This document shows positions 36,938 to 47,214 of a stretch of 64,000 bases of DNA, piece after piece. The notes beneath the pieces are model-generated. The model was not told where the DNA came from. It ran no database searches and worked only from the letters and a program-made list of their open reading frames with translations. The DNA lies in contig NZ_DS999213.1 of NCBI RefSeq assembly GCF_000156335.1, positions 3,088,929 through 3,152,928 on the forward strand. The letters are read 5' to 3'. This DNA is from Roseobacter sp. GAI101 (lineage in GTDB: Bacteria > Pseudomonadota > Alphaproteobacteria > Rhodobacterales > Rhodobacteraceae). The translations under genes and the position numbers were made by a program. Within the stretch, counting starts at the first letter, position 1, and each line of letters opens with the position of its first letter.

Positions 36938-36985
36938 CGGTTTTTCGAAAAAATCGGTTCGGAGTTTTGAAAATTCCGGTCTGCT
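36938..36985. repeat. Double AT-rich palindrome element, copy 2
   Basis: TTTTTCGAAAAA (36941-36952) is followed after a GC spacer by CGGAGTTTT-GA-AAAATTCCG (one G-T mismatch). It has the same two-hairpin layout as 22562-22605 and likewise follows a stop codon, here that of dacB, overlapping the 3' side of the converging terB gene. Confidence 0.55.
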
Positions 36986-37406
36986 AGGTGACGTGGCGCG
37001 CCCGCGCACCGCGTTCGATTGCCGCTGCGTGAAGCCGGTCAAGATCCAGCTCGTAGCGGATTTCCTCGAGTAGGCGCAATTCGGTTTCCTCCAATGTGCC
37101 ATCTGCGGCAGCCACGTCGCAGGCCAGGGCATAGGCCGTTTCGTTCAACCGGTCCGGCAAGGCCCCCTTGATCAACCCGAACAGCGCATCAAGCCCGTCT
37201 TCCTGTTCGAACAAGTCAAACACCATCCGGCTGACGGTGCTGATCCGGTCGATGTCATATTGCGCAAAGATCGGCAGCAAGTTCACGGCAGTCTCGATCT
37301 TGATCAGCTCGGTCGTGCGGATATCTTCATCCGAGGCCGAGACTGCGATCATCAGCGCCACCAGGCAATCCTGTGCGCTCAGCGTCAGGGACGTATCGTC
37401 GTTCAT
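36984..37406 (-). CDS. TerB-like tellurite resistance family protein
   Basis: This 140-residue all-helical protein has the TerB acidic metal-binding pattern twice: ASDEDIRTTELIKIE and AAADGTLEETELRLLEEI. TerB domains bind divalent metals and occur in membrane-associated stress complexes; no other ter gene is nearby. It is convergent with dacB and separated from lysS by about 118 bases. Confidence 0.85.
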   Translation of the reverse strand: MNDDTSLTLSAQDCLVALMIAVSASDEDIRTTELIKIETAVNLLPIFAQYDIDRISTVSRMVFDLFEQEDGLDALFGLIKGALPDRLNETAYALACDVAAADGTLEETELRLLEEIRYELDLDRLHAAAIERGARARHVT

Positions 37407-37524
37407 GGGATTTCCTATCTATCAAGCTGTCTTTGTGCAGATTATTGACGCCCCTTCGGGGACGCAATAGGTACGGGCTGCCTGCGCGCATTGGGTGCGG
37501 GGCGAAATTGATGGAAAACAAGAC

Positions 37525-39105
37525 ATGTCGCAGATGCGTGAAGCAGCCCTAACCAGCAAAGCGTGGCCCTTTGAGGAAGCACGCCGGGTGTTGAAACGCT
37601 ATGCAAACAAGCCCCCCGAGAAGGGATTCGTGCTGTTCCAGACCGGCTATGGCCCGTCGGGTCTGCCGCACATCGGGACCTTCGGCGAAGTTGCGCGCAC
37701 GACCATGGTGCGGCGCGCTTTTGAGGTGATCAGCGACATTCCGACCCGTCTGATTTGTTTTTCGGACGATCTGGACGGCATGCGCAAGGTGCCGGGCAAT
37801 GTGCCGGACCCCGAAGCACTGGCCGAACACTTGCAGCGCCCGCTGACATCTGTGCCTGATCCGTTCGGCACGCATGACAGCTTTGGGGCGCATAACAATG
37901 CCATGCTGCGGCGGTTTCTGGATACCTTCGGGTTTGAATACGAGTTCATATCGGCCACCGAATTCTATCGTTCGGGCCAATTTGACGAGGTGCTTTTGCG
38001 TGCCGCCGAAAAGTACGACGAGATCATGGCGGTGATGCTGAAATCCCTGCGCGAAGAACGTCGCCAAACCTATTCGATCTTCTTGCCGATCCACCCCGTT
38101 ACCGGTCGCGTCCTGTATGTGCCGATGAAAGAGGTCAACGCCAAGGAAGGCACGATCACTTTCGACGACGAAGACGGGAGCGAAATGACCCTGCCGCTGA
38201 CCGGTGGCAACGTAAAACTGCAATGGAAGCCTGACTTTGGGGCCAGATGGGCGGCTTTGGGCGTCGATTTCGAGATGTACGGCAAGGATCACAGTACCAA
38301 CACGCCGATCTATGACGCCATCTGTCGCATTCTTGGCGGCAAGGCCCCGGAGCATTTCACCTATGAGCTCTTCCTGGATCAGGACGGTCACAAGATTTCC
38401 AAATCGTCCGGCAACGGCCTGACGATCGATGAATGGCTGACCTACGCCAGTGCGGAATCGTTGTCTTATTTCATGTATCTCAAGCCCAAGACGGCCAAGC
38501 GGATGTATTTCGACGTCATTCCAAAGGCTGTGGATGAATATCATCAGCAGTTGCGAGCGTATGAAACACAGGACGACAAGGGCAAGTTGAACAATCCGGT
38601 CTGGCATATTCACGGCGGTGATGTGCCCAAGTCGGATATGATCGTGCCCTATTCGATGCTGTTGAACCTTGCATCGGTATCGTCTGCCGAAGACAAATCG
38701 CAACTTTGGGGTTTTATCCAGCGCTATGCGCCTGATGCGACGCCCGAAGACAACCCCGGTATGGATGCGGCTGCAGATCATGCCGTGCGCTATTACAACG
38801 ACTTTGTGAAGCCGACCAAGGTATTCCGCGCGCCGACCGATCTAGAGCGTGAAGCGTTGGAGGATTTGCAGGCCCAGCTAAAGGCATGGGACGGCGGGTT
38901 GGATGCCGAGGCTTTGCAGACGATGGTTTTTGCCGTTGGCAAGGAGCGGTTCGATCCGCTGCGCGACTGGTTCACGGCGCTGTACGAGGTGTTGTTGGGG
39001 GCCAGCCAAGGCCCGCGTTTCGGCGGATTCATCGCGCTGTACGGTGTGGATGAAACCATTGCACTGATTGATGATGCGTTGGCGGGCAAGCTGACCGCTG
39101 AATGA
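37525..39105 (+). CDS. lysS: Lysyl-tRNA synthetase, class I
   Basis: This enzyme (526 residues) charges tRNA-Lys using a Rossmann (class I) fold, unlike the class II LysRS of most bacteria. The signature motifs are [13 protein letters not shown] near the N-terminus and KISKSSGNG around residue 290. Class I LysRS is typical of Archaea and of certain Alphaproteobacteria including Rhodobacterales. The ATG at 37525 (MSQMREAAL) is the likely start, preceded by GGA. No class II lysS is visible in the window. Confidence 0.95.
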   Translation: MSQMREAALTSKAWPFEEARRVLKRYANKPPEKGFVLFQTGYGPSGLPHIGTFGEVARTTMVRRAFEVISDIPTRLICFSDDLDGMRKVPGNVPDPEALAEHLQRPLTSVPDPFGTHDSFGAHNNAMLRRFLDTFGFEYEFISATEFYRSGQFDEVLLRAAEKYDEIMAVMLKSLREERRQTYSIFLPIHPVTGRVLYVPMKEVNAKEGTITFDDEDGSEMTLPLTGGNVKLQWKPDFGARWAALGVDFEMYGKDHSTNTPIYDAICRILGGKAPEHFTYELFLDQDGHKISKSSGNGLTIDEWLTYASAESLSYFMYLKPKTAKRMYFDVIPKAVDEYHQQLRAYETQDDKGKLNNPVWHIHGGDVPKSDMIVPYSMLLNLASVSSAEDKSQLWGFIQRYAPDATPEDNPGMDAAADHAVRYYNDFVKPTKVFRAPTDLEREALEDLQAQLKAWDGGLDAEALQTMVFAVGKERFDPLRDWFTALYEVLLGASQGPRFGGFIALYGVDETIALIDDALAGKLTAE

Positions 39106-39166
39106 AACTCTTGCCCTGTGGTGTGCGTGACTTAGGTTTAACCGCATCATCACAGGGAGACAGCCA

Positions 39167-39580
39167 ATGCGCGGCGTATTTGTTTCGGTTCTTTTCGGGG
39201 CGTTGCTGACGCTGGTCACGGCCTTTGGCGCGTCAGCCCAGCAGGCCGAGATCGAAGGCACGATCAGCCAGCAGTTCGAAGCCTTCAAGGCGGATGATTT
39301 CGACGGCGCGTTTCAATTCGCCAGCCCCATGCTGCAACAGCTTTTCCAGTCGCCCGAGAATTTCAGACGCATGGTGACCACCGGCTATCCGATGGTGCGA
39401 CGCCCCGCTGAAGTGAAATATCTTGAGCTGCGCGAAATTGCCGGATTTTGGTGGCAAAAGGTGCAAATTACCGACCAGAAGGGCTTTGTTCATCTGCTGG
39501 ATTACCAGATGACCCAGACAGATGCAGGCTGGCGTATATCGGGTGTTCAACTGCTGGATGCGCCAGCTGTGACGGCCTGA
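39167..39580 (+). CDS. Exported DUF4864 protein
   Basis: The protein (137 residues) has a signal peptide (MRGVFVSVLFGALLTLVTAFGASAQ) and a cystatin/NTF2-like single domain with FASPMLQQLFQSPENFRRMV and GYPMVRRPAEVKYLELREI, the pattern of DUF4864. The function of the family is unknown. GGGAG precedes the ATG. A strong terminator follows 33 bases after the stop. Confidence 0.85.
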   Translation: MRGVFVSVLFGALLTLVTAFGASAQQAEIEGTISQQFEAFKADDFDGAFQFASPMLQQLFQSPENFRRMVTTGYPMVRRPAEVKYLELREIAGFWWQKVQITDQKGFVHLLDYQMTQTDAGWRISGVQLLDAPAVTA

Positions 39581-39612
39581 TCGCAGGCAAAACTCTCCTT
39601 TTCAGAAATTCG

Positions 39613-39640
39613 CCCGCCTTGGTCCGCCAAGGCGGGTTTT
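39613..39640 (+). terminator. Rho-independent terminator after the DUF4864 gene
   Basis: CCCGCCTTGG-TCCG-CCAAGGCGGG is a perfect ten-base-pair stem followed by TTTT. Confidence 0.95.
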
Positions 39641-39782
39641 GCCGTTTCAGCGCGCGGTGGTCTTAGACCCGATTAACCGCAGCTGCGTATCCCAGACCCC
39701 GTGCCGGTGTGCTGCCGGAGTTTCGCAACTGGTGGGGCGGCGGGCCGGTAGGGCTTGTGGTGGATCTTGGAAAGGGAATTCG

Positions 39783-42071
39783 ATGAACAAGGCGATTACG
39801 GATGGGGTGGTATTCACACCCGCAGCGTTTGCAAACGGGCTTGATATGTATTCAAGCGGGGATGGAACCTCTGGATCTGATACATATGCCAACGCGATCA
39901 ACGCCGCATTCATTACGGCGGATCAGGATTTTGGCGGCGCGCTTGAACTGATCAAGACGCAAAGCACGCAAAAGCTGCGTTATATGGGGCAAACGCCACT
40001 TTTGCCGGGGTGCTATTTGCGCATCACGGCAAAGGTCAAGGCGATCAGTGGCAACCTGCCATCGGTCCGGATCGCTGGCTATCCCGCGCTTGGTAATGGG
40101 GCGCGCGTGGGCGGGTTGGTCGAATTCGGCACACCGGTTCAACTGACCAGCTACGGCGAGGTTGTCGAAATCAGCGCCATCGTGGGGTCCGGCCAGCGCG
40201 GCGGCGTGGATATGGTTTGGGGGACGAACCCGGTTTACGGGCATTTTGGCCTTGATATGACCGGGCAAAATGGCGGCGTGATCCGCATTGACGACCTGCA
40301 GATCGAAGACATCACCAGTGCCTTCTTGCTGGATATGCTGGCGCAGGTCGATGTGCGCGATTTCGGTGCCGTGGGGGATGGTGTCACCGACGATACCGCG
40401 GCTTTCAACGCGGCGAATGCGGCCGCGGACGGGCGCAGCGTGCTGATTCCCAAGGGGCTGTTCCTTTTGAACGGGGATGTGACGTTCGACACCGAGACGT
40501 TATTCGAAGGCAAGCTGGTCATGCCTGCGACAGCGATCCTGTCGCTGCGCCATAACTTTGATCTGCCCCACTACATCGACGCGTTTGAGACCGAAGAAAT
40601 CGCATTCCGCAAGGCGTTTCAGGCTTTGCTAAGCAACTCTGACCATGAATCCCTGGATATGGGCGGGCGCAAGGTCTATGTGACCGGTCCCATAGACATG
40701 CAGGCAGCGACGCCTGAACGCACCAGCTATTCCACCCGCAGGATCATCCGCAACGGACAGTTCGAGGCCGCCAGCAACGGCAATTGGGATACGGTGACGG
40801 TGACCTCGCAGGGGACCTATTCGCCGTCGGATGCGCGCAAGCTGACGAATGTAACCAACATCGCCAATATTCCGATCGGTTCCCACATGACGGGCAATGG
40901 TGTCGGTCGCGAAATCTATGTGCGTGACGTCAACATCGCCACCAAGGAAATCACCCTGAACGCGCCGCTGTTCGACGCGGCGGGAACGCAGAATTTCAGC
41001 TTTTCGCGTTTTCAATACATGCTGGATTTCAGCAACTACCATTCGCTCAGCAAATTTGTTCTGTCCGACATCGAAATCCAGTGCAACAACGTGGCGAGCG
41101 GGGTCAATCTGGCACCTTCCGGGGTGACGTTCCACATGCGCGATTGCTTTGTCTCGCGGCCCAAGGATCGCGGCATCACGTCGATCGGTGGCGGGTGTCA
41201 GGGGATGTTCATCGACCGCTGCCAGTTCCTGTCCTCCGAGGATGGGCTAAACGTGTCGGAACGCAAAAGCATTGCGATCAACTGCAACGCCAATGACGTG
41301 AAAATCCGGGACAACCGCGCGACCCGTTTCCGGCATTTTGCCTTGGTTTCCGGGCAAAACAACATCATTACTGGCAATCATTTTTTTCAGGGTGACACGG
41401 TGACAAATGGCATCCGGTCGGCCGGATTGATCATTGCAGCACAGCACACCGGGTCCGTTGTTCATGGCAATTACGTCGATAACTGCTTTATCGAATGGAC
41501 CAATGAACAAGACCCAGCCCCTGAATACAGCAGCGAATATTCGTTCAGCTCTTTGTCGATCACCGGCAACATCTTTTTGTCGGGCGAGGTGGCCCCGTGG
41601 TTCAGCTATATCGTGATCAAGCCGCACGGCGCAGGGCATGTCATCAACGGTTTGACGATCTCCGACAACCGGTTCCGCAGTTTGAATGGCCCGATTGATC
41701 ACGTCGAACGGATCGATACGACCTATGCGGATATGGACTTTTCGCGGATGCGGAATATCGAGATCACCGGCAATTCGTTCCATGGCGTGAACTATCCCGT
41801 CGCCAATCCGGTGCAGGTCGAACATTCGCAAGAAAGCCATGCGCAGACCTGGGTCGTGGATATCGCTGACAGGTTCCCCTTTGGCGGTTGGGCGATTGCC
41901 GTGGACAGCATCACGATGGACGGGCCGGTGCGCAACACATCGAATGTCGCGCAGTTTTCGCACCCCTATGTCTTGACAGATCAGGGGCCTGACCGCGATT
42001 TGCTGCATCTGGTGTGGAGCGCCAGTGTCAAAGGCGCGATCTTCATGCAGGCGCGCATGGACAAGCGCTAG
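39783..42071 (+). CDS. Right-handed beta-helix protein with pectate-lyase-3 domain
   Basis: This 762-residue protein has an N-terminal domain of about 190 residues, then VRDFGAVGDGVTDDTAAF, the hallmark of the pectate_lyase_3/GH28-like superfamily, followed by many beta-helix coils (IRDNRATRFRHFALVSGQNN, ITGNHFFQGD, ISDNRFRSLNGP). No signal peptide is visible, so it may be secreted by a type I route, be part of a tail-fibre-like structure, or stay inside. GGAAAGGGA lies before the ATG at 39783. The substrate is unknown; polysaccharide lyase or depolymerase activity is inference. Confidence 0.8.
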   Translation: MNKAITDGVVFTPAAFANGLDMYSSGDGTSGSDTYANAINAAFITADQDFGGALELIKTQSTQKLRYMGQTPLLPGCYLRITAKVKAISGNLPSVRIAGYPALGNGARVGGLVEFGTPVQLTSYGEVVEISAIVGSGQRGGVDMVWGTNPVYGHFGLDMTGQNGGVIRIDDLQIEDITSAFLLDMLAQVDVRDFGAVGDGVTDDTAAFNAANAAADGRSVLIPKGLFLLNGDVTFDTETLFEGKLVMPATAILSLRHNFDLPHYIDAFETEEIAFRKAFQALLSNSDHESLDMGGRKVYVTGPIDMQAATPERTSYSTRRIIRNGQFEAASNGNWDTVTVTSQGTYSPSDARKLTNVTNIANIPIGSHMTGNGVGREIYVRDVNIATKEITLNAPLFDAAGTQNFSFSRFQYMLDFSNYHSLSKFVLSDIEIQCNNVASGVNLAPSGVTFHMRDCFVSRPKDRGITSIGGGCQGMFIDRCQFLSSEDGLNVSERKSIAINCNANDVKIRDNRATRFRHFALVSGQNNIITGNHFFQGDTVTNGIRSAGLIIAAQHTGSVVHGNYVDNCFIEWTNEQDPAPEYSSEYSFSSLSITGNIFLSGEVAPWFSYIVIKPHGAGHVINGLTISDNRFRSLNGPIDHVERIDTTYADMDFSRMRNIEITGNSFHGVNYPVANPVQVEHSQESHAQTWVVDIADRFPFGGWAIAVDSITMDGPVRNTSNVAQFSHPYVLTDQGPDRDLLHLVWSASVKGAIFMQARMDKR

Positions 42072-42107
42072 ACTTCATTCAGGCTCCTCATGAGCAGTAT
42101 GAGGAGC

Positions 42108-42785
42108 CTAGAAATCGCGCCAGAAAGAAATCTTGAACGCAGTGGCGTCCATATTGCCGATTTGCGTTTCTGTCCCGATCTTCAGCCTGATGTGGGGCCG
42201 CTTTTTAAGGGGTCTGACGACAAGGGACGGTGCGATCGACGTGGTCGCGCCGGCATTCACGCGCGCATGAAACACCTGAACCATTACCGAAAAACGGTCG
42301 TTGAAATTCATTCCGACAGTGCTGTCGAGCTTGAGCAGATGATTGGCATTATAGACGTCCCATTGAATGGTCGTATCCACCCCCACCCAACCGCTGCGCG
42401 TGCCAAGAGTGAAGCCGCGCCCCCACGAAAGCCCGGTGCGCAGATAAGGATTGACGGTTTCGCCCGTCCAGGTCGCGCCGATGCCCAGTTCATAGGCCCA
42501 AAGATCCGGCCCCGCTTTATCGCCAATCGGGCGGCGCAGGAATAGTGTCGCGTAGTCTGACCGACCGCTATTCGCCGACATGAGAAATCCCAGCTCGGCC
42601 CCCAGCGTCAGATCGTGGCGCACCCCGTATTCAAGGTAGGTCTTCTGACCAAAGTCCAATGTCATCGCGCCACTCGCCGTCAAAGACGAAAAGCCGCTGT
42701 CTTTTTCGCGCAGCCAAGCCCCGGCAAAAGCCGAATGCGCCAGGAAAATAGAAAGTAAAGAAACTGAAATGCGAAGCATGTTCAA
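42108..42785 (-). CDS. Outer-membrane beta-barrel-like protein
   Basis: The protein (225 residues) has a signal peptide (MLRISVSLLSIFLAHSAFA) and alternating polar and hydrophobic strands such as YLEYGVRHDLTLGAELGFL and VNPYLRTGLSWGRGF. It ends FWRDF with a terminal phenylalanine, the usual BAM recognition signal, so an 8- to 12-strand barrel in the outer membrane is likely. I do not recognise a specific family. It converges on the beta-helix gene with 36 bases between the stops. Confidence 0.7.
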   Translation of the reverse strand: MNMLRISVSLLSIFLAHSAFAGAWLREKDSGFSSLTASGAMTLDFGQKTYLEYGVRHDLTLGAELGFLMSANSGRSDYATLFLRRPIGDKAGPDLWAYELGIGATWTGETVNPYLRTGLSWGRGFTLGTRSGWVGVDTTIQWDVYNANHLLKLDSTVGMNFNDRFSVMVQVFHARVNAGATTSIAPSLVVRPLKKRPHIRLKIGTETQIGNMDATAFKISFWRDF

Positions 42786-42865
42786 AATACCGAATTTTCG
42801 GGAAGCATGCTAAAAGAAGGTTAATAAGGTTTTTATAATTTGAAATAATTAGGCTATTAAACGAC

Positions 42866-42890
42866 AAAAACCCACAGAGTTATCTGTGGG
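42866..42890 (-). terminator. Rho-independent terminator of the PLDc_N-like gene
   Basis: On the minus strand CCCACAGA-TAAC-TCTGTGGG is followed by TTTTTG, ending about 25 bases after the stop of the small membrane protein. Confidence 0.9.
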
Positions 42891-42915
42891 CTTTCGTTTG
42901 AGTGCGTCGCGTTTG

Positions 42916-43101
42916 TTATACGCTGACGGTGCCGCCTTTTGGACCAGCAATGAGCCATACGATAAAGCCCAAAACAGGGAAGACCACGATGCCGACGATC
43001 CAAAGCAACTTCGACAATGTCGAGGCACCAGAGCCGAGAACCTTGACGATTGCATAGATGTCAGCGATAAGTATAATCAGACCCAGAATACCATATTCCA
43101 T
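42916..43101 (-). CDS. Small PLDc_N-like membrane protein
   Basis: This 61-residue protein begins MEYGILGLIILIADIYAIVK, followed by a second segment KLLWIVGIVVFPVLGFIVWLIAGPKG. The two helices and the final WLIAGPKG match the phospholipase D nuclease N-terminal (PLDc_N) membrane family found as stand-alone small proteins. An AAGGAG-like site lies upstream of the ATG at 43101. Function unknown. Confidence 0.8.
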   Translation of the reverse strand: MEYGILGLIILIADIYAIVKVLGSGASTLSKLLWIVGIVVFPVLGFIVWLIAGPKGGTVSV

Positions 43102-43287
43102 TGTCGTTCTCCTTTTGAGTTGTTCTGCTAGGTGAACGTATTGCTGTTCTGAATCGTTCCCAATTTTATAAAAATTTCTGGAAGCCGGATAATTTAGATT
43201 TGCGCAGTTGCGCAGAAATCCAACCGCCAATCGGCGATAGATTTAATCAGCGCAATCGCAAAAGTGGGGCTGGCGGGTAACGAAATC

Positions 43288-45504
43288 CTATCGTTTTTTC
43301 CCGCCATACCGTGACTTGCCGCCGCGCATGCCGCCCCGCCCGCCAGTGGATCGACCCGACGCCTTTTGCGCATCGTCCACAGCCTTGTCGACGGCATACT
43401 GCCGCGCCATGGGGTCGTCCGCGATGGCCAGATCGACGGCTTCAAGGCGCTTGACCTCGTCGCGCAAACGGGCGGCTTCTTCGAACTCGAGGTTCTCTGC
43501 GGCCTTGCGCATGTCGGTCCGCAACCCGTCCAGCACGGTTTTCAGGTTGCCCCCCGCCAGCGGGTTGTCGATCTTGGCGGTCACGCGGTTCATGTCCACG
43601 TCGCCTTTGTAGAGACCGGCAAGGATGTCATCGACGTTCTTCTTGACCGTGGTCGGCGTGATGCCGTGCAGTTCGTTATAGGCGACCTGCTTGGCGCGGC
43701 GGCGGTCGGTTTCGCCCATCGCGCGTTCCATCGACCCGGTGATGCGGTCGGCATACATGATCACGCGACCTTCGGCGTTCCGCGCAGCGCGGCCGATCGT
43801 CTGGATCAGCGAGGTTTCAGAACGCAGGAAGCCTTCTTTATCCGCATCCAGAATAGCCACCAGCCCGCATTCGGGAATGTCCAGACCCTCGCGCAGAAGG
43901 TTGATGCCGATCAGCACGTCGAATGCGCCCAAACGCAGGTCGCGCAGGATTTCGATCCGCTCGATCGTGTCGATGTCGCTGTGCATATAGCGCACACGGA
44001 TACCCTGTTCATGCATGTATTCGGTCAGATCTTCGGCCATGCGTTTGGTCAGAACGGTGCACAGCGTCCGGTATCCGTCGGCGGCGACCTTGCGGACCTC
44101 GTCCAGCAGATCGTCGACCTGCATTTCGACCGGGCGGATTTCGATCATGGGGTCGATCAGGCCGGTGGGGCGGATGATCTGTTCAGTGAAGACGCCGCCG
44201 GTCTGCTCAATCTCCCATGCCGCCGGAGTGGCAGAGACGAACACCGATTGCGGGCGCATGGCATCCCATTCCTCGAACTTCAGCGGGCGGTTGTCCATGC
44301 AGGACGGCAGGCGGAAACCATGTTCGGCCAGCGTGAACTTGCGCCGATAGTCGCCTTTGTACATGCCGCCGATCTGGGGCACGGATACGTGAGATTCATC
44401 AGCGAATACAATCGCATTGTCCGGAATGAACTCGAACAGTGTGGGGGGCGGTTCGCCGGGCGCGCGTCCGGTCAGATAGCGCGAATAGTTCTCGATCCCG
44501 TTGCAGACGCCCGTCGCTTCCAGCATCTCGATATCGAAATTGCAGCGCTGCTCAAGCCGTTGTGCTTCCAGCAATTTGCCTTCGCCGACCAACTGGTCCA
44601 ACCGCATGCGCAGTTCTTTTTTGATCCCGATCACCGCCTGGTTCATGGTCGGTTTCGGCGTCACATAGTGGCTGTTGGCATAGACGCGGATCTGGTCGAA
44701 CGTGCCGGTCTTTTCCCCGGTCAGCGGGTCGAATTCCGTGATGCTTTCCAGTTCTTCGCCGAAAAACGACAACCGCCAGGCGCGGTCCTCAAGGTGGGCC
44801 GGAAAAATCTCGAGACTGTCACCCCGTACACGGAAGGTCCCGCGCTGGAACGCCGCATCGTTGCGTTTATAGGCCTGTGCGATCAGATCGGCGATCACCT
44901 GCCGTTGGTCGTAGGATGTGCCGGTTTTCAAGTCCTGCGTCATCGCACCATAGGTTTCGACCGACCCGATGCCGTAGATGCACGAGACAGAAGCGATGAT
45001 GATGACATCGTCACGCTCCAACAACGCGCGCGTGGCAGAGTGGCGCATCCGGTCGATCTGTTCGTTGATCTGCGATTCCTTCTCGATGAAGGTATCGGAT
45101 CGCGCGACATAGGCTTCGGGTTGGTAGTAGTCGTAATAACTGACGAAGTATTCGACGGCATTGTCCGGGAAGAAGCCCTTGAATTCGCCGTAAAGCTGCG
45201 CGGCCAAGGTTTTGTTCGGGGCAAGGATGATCGCAGGGCGTTGCGTCTCTTCGATCACTTTTGCCATGGTAAAGGTTTTACCCGTTCCCGTCGCCCCCAG
45301 CAGCACCTGGTCCCGCTCGCCGGATAGAACGCCCTCGGACAATTCCTTGATCGCGGTGGGTTGGTCGCCTGCGGGGTCAAATTCTGTCGACAGCACAAAC
45401 CGTTTGCCGCCCTCAAGCTTGGGGCGTTCGCGCACATCTGGTGCGGGGTTGGACAGGTACGCATCTTTGCGTTCCGGTAGGCTGTCGGAATGGGCGTAGG
45501 CCAT
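43288..45504 (-). CDS. uvrB: Excinuclease ABC subunit B
   Basis: UvrB (738 residues) verifies DNA damage in nucleotide excision repair. Walker A is [14 protein letters not shown], the beta-hairpin is [15 protein letters not shown], Walker B is DESHVSVPQ, and the C-terminal UVR domain includes [17 protein letters not shown]. The glycine- and lysine-rich tail ([16 protein letters not shown]) after it is an extra lineage-specific extension. Long readings on the opposite strand are shadows. Confidence 0.97.
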   Translation of the reverse strand: MAYAHSDSLPERKDAYLSNPAPDVRERPKLEGGKRFVLSTEFDPAGDQPTAIKELSEGVLSGERDQVLLGATGTGKTFTMAKVIEETQRPAIILAPNKTLAAQLYGEFKGFFPDNAVEYFVSYYDYYQPEAYVARSDTFIEKESQINEQIDRMRHSATRALLERDDVIIIASVSCIYGIGSVETYGAMTQDLKTGTSYDQRQVIADLIAQAYKRNDAAFQRGTFRVRGDSLEIFPAHLEDRAWRLSFFGEELESITEFDPLTGEKTGTFDQIRVYANSHYVTPKPTMNQAVIGIKKELRMRLDQLVGEGKLLEAQRLEQRCNFDIEMLEATGVCNGIENYSRYLTGRAPGEPPPTLFEFIPDNAIVFADESHVSVPQIGGMYKGDYRRKFTLAEHGFRLPSCMDNRPLKFEEWDAMRPQSVFVSATPAAWEIEQTGGVFTEQIIRPTGLIDPMIEIRPVEMQVDDLLDEVRKVAADGYRTLCTVLTKRMAEDLTEYMHEQGIRVRYMHSDIDTIERIEILRDLRLGAFDVLIGINLLREGLDIPECGLVAILDADKEGFLRSETSLIQTIGRAARNAEGRVIMYADRITGSMERAMGETDRRRAKQVAYNELHGITPTTVKKNVDDILAGLYKGDVDMNRVTAKIDNPLAGGNLKTVLDGLRTDMRKAAENLEFEEAARLRDEVKRLEAVDLAIADDPMARQYAVDKAVDDAQKASGRSTGGRGGMRGGKSRYGGKKR

Positions 45505-45573
45505 GGCAGGTTCCTTTGGATGACGTCCCTAAGGTGTCATCATTTGCGTCAGGATCAAGGGGTTGCGCGGGTG

Positions 45574-45858
45574 TTACTTTGTCAGACGCTTGCGGTTTGC
45601 ACGGACCTTCTTGCTGACGGGGGCCATTGCGGCGGTCATGATCTGATCGGGTCTGCCGCCTGCAATCGCGGTTTTGGTGGCGGCAACATAGGCTTTGGCC
45701 AGGGCAGGGCCTTTTTCATTTACCATGCGTTCATTTTCGCCGCGCGCATGTGGCATGGCTCCGGCCATACCCATAAGGCGAAGGGTCATCACAGCATGGG
45801 TATCCAGAAACAGGGACACCATCCGGGTACTCAGTTCCATCATTATCAGGGGGGTCAT
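45574..45858 (-). CDS. Small Met-rich protein of a Rhodobacterales family
   Basis: This 94-residue helical protein (MTPLIMMELSTRMVSLFLD... LRLMGMAGAMPHARGENERM) ends in a basic tail KKVRANRKRLTK. Similar short proteins are common in Rhodobacterales and are often labelled antifreeze protein in databases, a name without functional support. The ATG at 45858 was chosen over one 13 residues upstream. The phasin-like helical character suggests a surface-binding role, but this is speculation. Confidence 0.6.
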   Translation of the reverse strand: MTPLIMMELSTRMVSLFLDTHAVMTLRLMGMAGAMPHARGENERMVNEKGPALAKAYVAATKTAIAGGRPDQIMTAAMAPVSKKVRANRKRLTK

Positions 45859-45997
45859 TGGCTTGCTCCGTTGTGCGTCTCTTAATGTGTGCTGCATTGC
45901 AGCATTTGCAATGTGAAATGTTTAGCATTGGCGGTGATCGCTTGATCCTTCGGGCAAAATGACCGATATAACATCTAAACCAGCCGGAGATTTCCAT

Positions 45998-46309
45998 ATG
46001 CGCGCTCGCATTTACCAACCTGCACGAACAGCAATGTCCTCGGGGACCGCAAAGACCCACATCTGGCTGCTCGAGTTCAATCAGGAAAGCGCACGTGAAG
46101 TTGACCCGTTGATGGGTTGGACATCCTCGAACGATACCCAGACACAGGTCAAACTGCGATTCGAGACCAAGGAAGAAGCTGTTGAATATGCCCGCTCCCA
46201 TGGGATTGATGCGGTTGTGCAAGAACCCCACAAACGCCGCGCTAACATCCGCCCAGGCGGCTACGGCGAAAACTTCGCAACGGCCCGTCGTGGTGCGTGG
46301 ACCCACTAA
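45998..46309 (+). CDS. NADH dehydrogenase accessory subunit, NDUFS4-like
   Basis: The protein (103 residues) begins [16 protein letters not shown] and contains [24 protein letters not shown] and the C-terminal [16 protein letters not shown], the pattern of the ETC complex I conserved region (18 kDa AQDQ/NDUFS4). It is an accessory subunit of alphaproteobacterial and mitochondrial complex I. The GGAG before the ATG decides the start. The gene stands alone, far from any nuo operon. Confidence 0.93.
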   Translation: MRARIYQPARTAMSSGTAKTHIWLLEFNQESAREVDPLMGWTSSNDTQTQVKLRFETKEEAVEYARSHGIDAVVQEPHKRRANIRPGGYGENFATARRGAWTH

Positions 46310-46722
46310 GGCGCATTAAATCGGGGTAAAGTTGTCTTTGAATCTGGGGCAAGCGACCGCGAAGAGAAACTGAAGTCAATATATAGGGCACCTGACGGGT
46401 GCCTTTTTCTATGGCCCTTTTGTTCGTCGCACAGATTAGACCGTATCAGCGTCAGCAGCTAGCATTGAAGGCGCACGCTAAGTTGATGATGCTTGATCAC
46501 CATTCTTCGCCTCGCTTCCACATGCCGATCTGGCTTGGGTGAAATGCGTGCTTCCTGGACAGGTTCGCCAACATCGTCTCCTCTGATATTTACCAATAAA
46601 ACCGATAACGGGTCGCAAACGCCCATGCGGATTTTTAGTATTTGCCTGAAATTATGCGTGTAAGGTTCTCTTTAGGGAAAATCGGGCAAGCGGCAGGTCA
46701 ACGAATTGAAAGAATCACGCGC
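46310..46722. other. Gene-free interval with a terminator
   Basis: Apart from the terminator at 46387-46408 (GGCACC/GGTGCC then TTTTT) I see no gene. The region is comparatively AT-rich near its end, consistent with a promoter for the AsnC-type regulator. Confidence 0.6.
46387..46408 (+). terminator. Rho-independent terminator after the NDUFS4-like gene
   Basis: GGCACC-TGACG-GGTGCC is followed by TTTTT, 78 bases after the stop. Confidence 0.85.
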
Positions 46723-47214
46723 ATGAAAAAACTGGGCCTTGATGCCACGGATATTCGGATCCTCAGCGCAGTCCAGCAGCACGGGCAACTCAGCAAGACG
46801 CGTCTGGCCGAACTGGTGAACCTGTCGCCCACGCCGTGCTGGGCACGTCTCGACCGGCTGAAAGCTGCGGGGTATATCCGTGGCTATCACGCCGAGTTGG
46901 CTTTGGAGCGTATCGTTGATTTCACGCAGGTTGTTGTCACTGTCTCTCTTGGCTCGCACCGGAAAGCTGAATTCGTTCGCTTTGAGGATTACATCCGAAA
47001 GCTTGACGAGGTGACGGATTGCATCGCGACCGGTGGCGGCATGGACTATGTGATGAAAACGGCAACGCCCAGCCTTGCCGCCTTTCAACTGCTCATGGAT
47101 GAGATGCTTTCGTCCGATCTCGCGATTGAACGCTACATGACATACATCGCGACTCGTCAAATCAAAACCAGCCAGCCCAACCTGGCAAAACTGATCGCGA
47201 CAAGCGGGAAATAG
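46723..47214 (+). CDS. Lrp/AsnC family regulator
   Basis: The regulator (163 residues) has an N-terminal winged helix with LSKTRLAELVNLSPTPCWARL and a C-terminal RAM ligand domain (VVVTVSLGSHRKAEF, TDCIATGGGMDYVMKTATPS). Such proteins sense amino acids. The ATG at 46723 is the family start; an upstream reading adds 27 unrelated residues. It precedes the DmdA-like gene by 161 bases in the same direction, so it probably controls that cluster. Confidence 0.88.
   Translation: MKKLGLDATDIRILSAVQQHGQLSKTRLAELVNLSPTPCWARLDRLKAAGYIRGYHAELALERIVDFTQVVVTVSLGSHRKAEFVRFEDYIRKLDEVTDCIATGGGMDYVMKTATPSLAAFQLLMDEMLSSDLAIERYMTYIATRQIKTSQPNLAKLIATSGK

Noticed and set aside
43366..45327. 653-codon plus-strand frame opposite uvrB
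   Set aside because: It mirrors the codon structure of uvrB and contains no recognisable domain.
46310..46722. tRNA or small RNA gene
   Set aside because: No cloverleaf or conserved tRNA boxes; only a terminator and AT-rich promoter-like sequence are visible.
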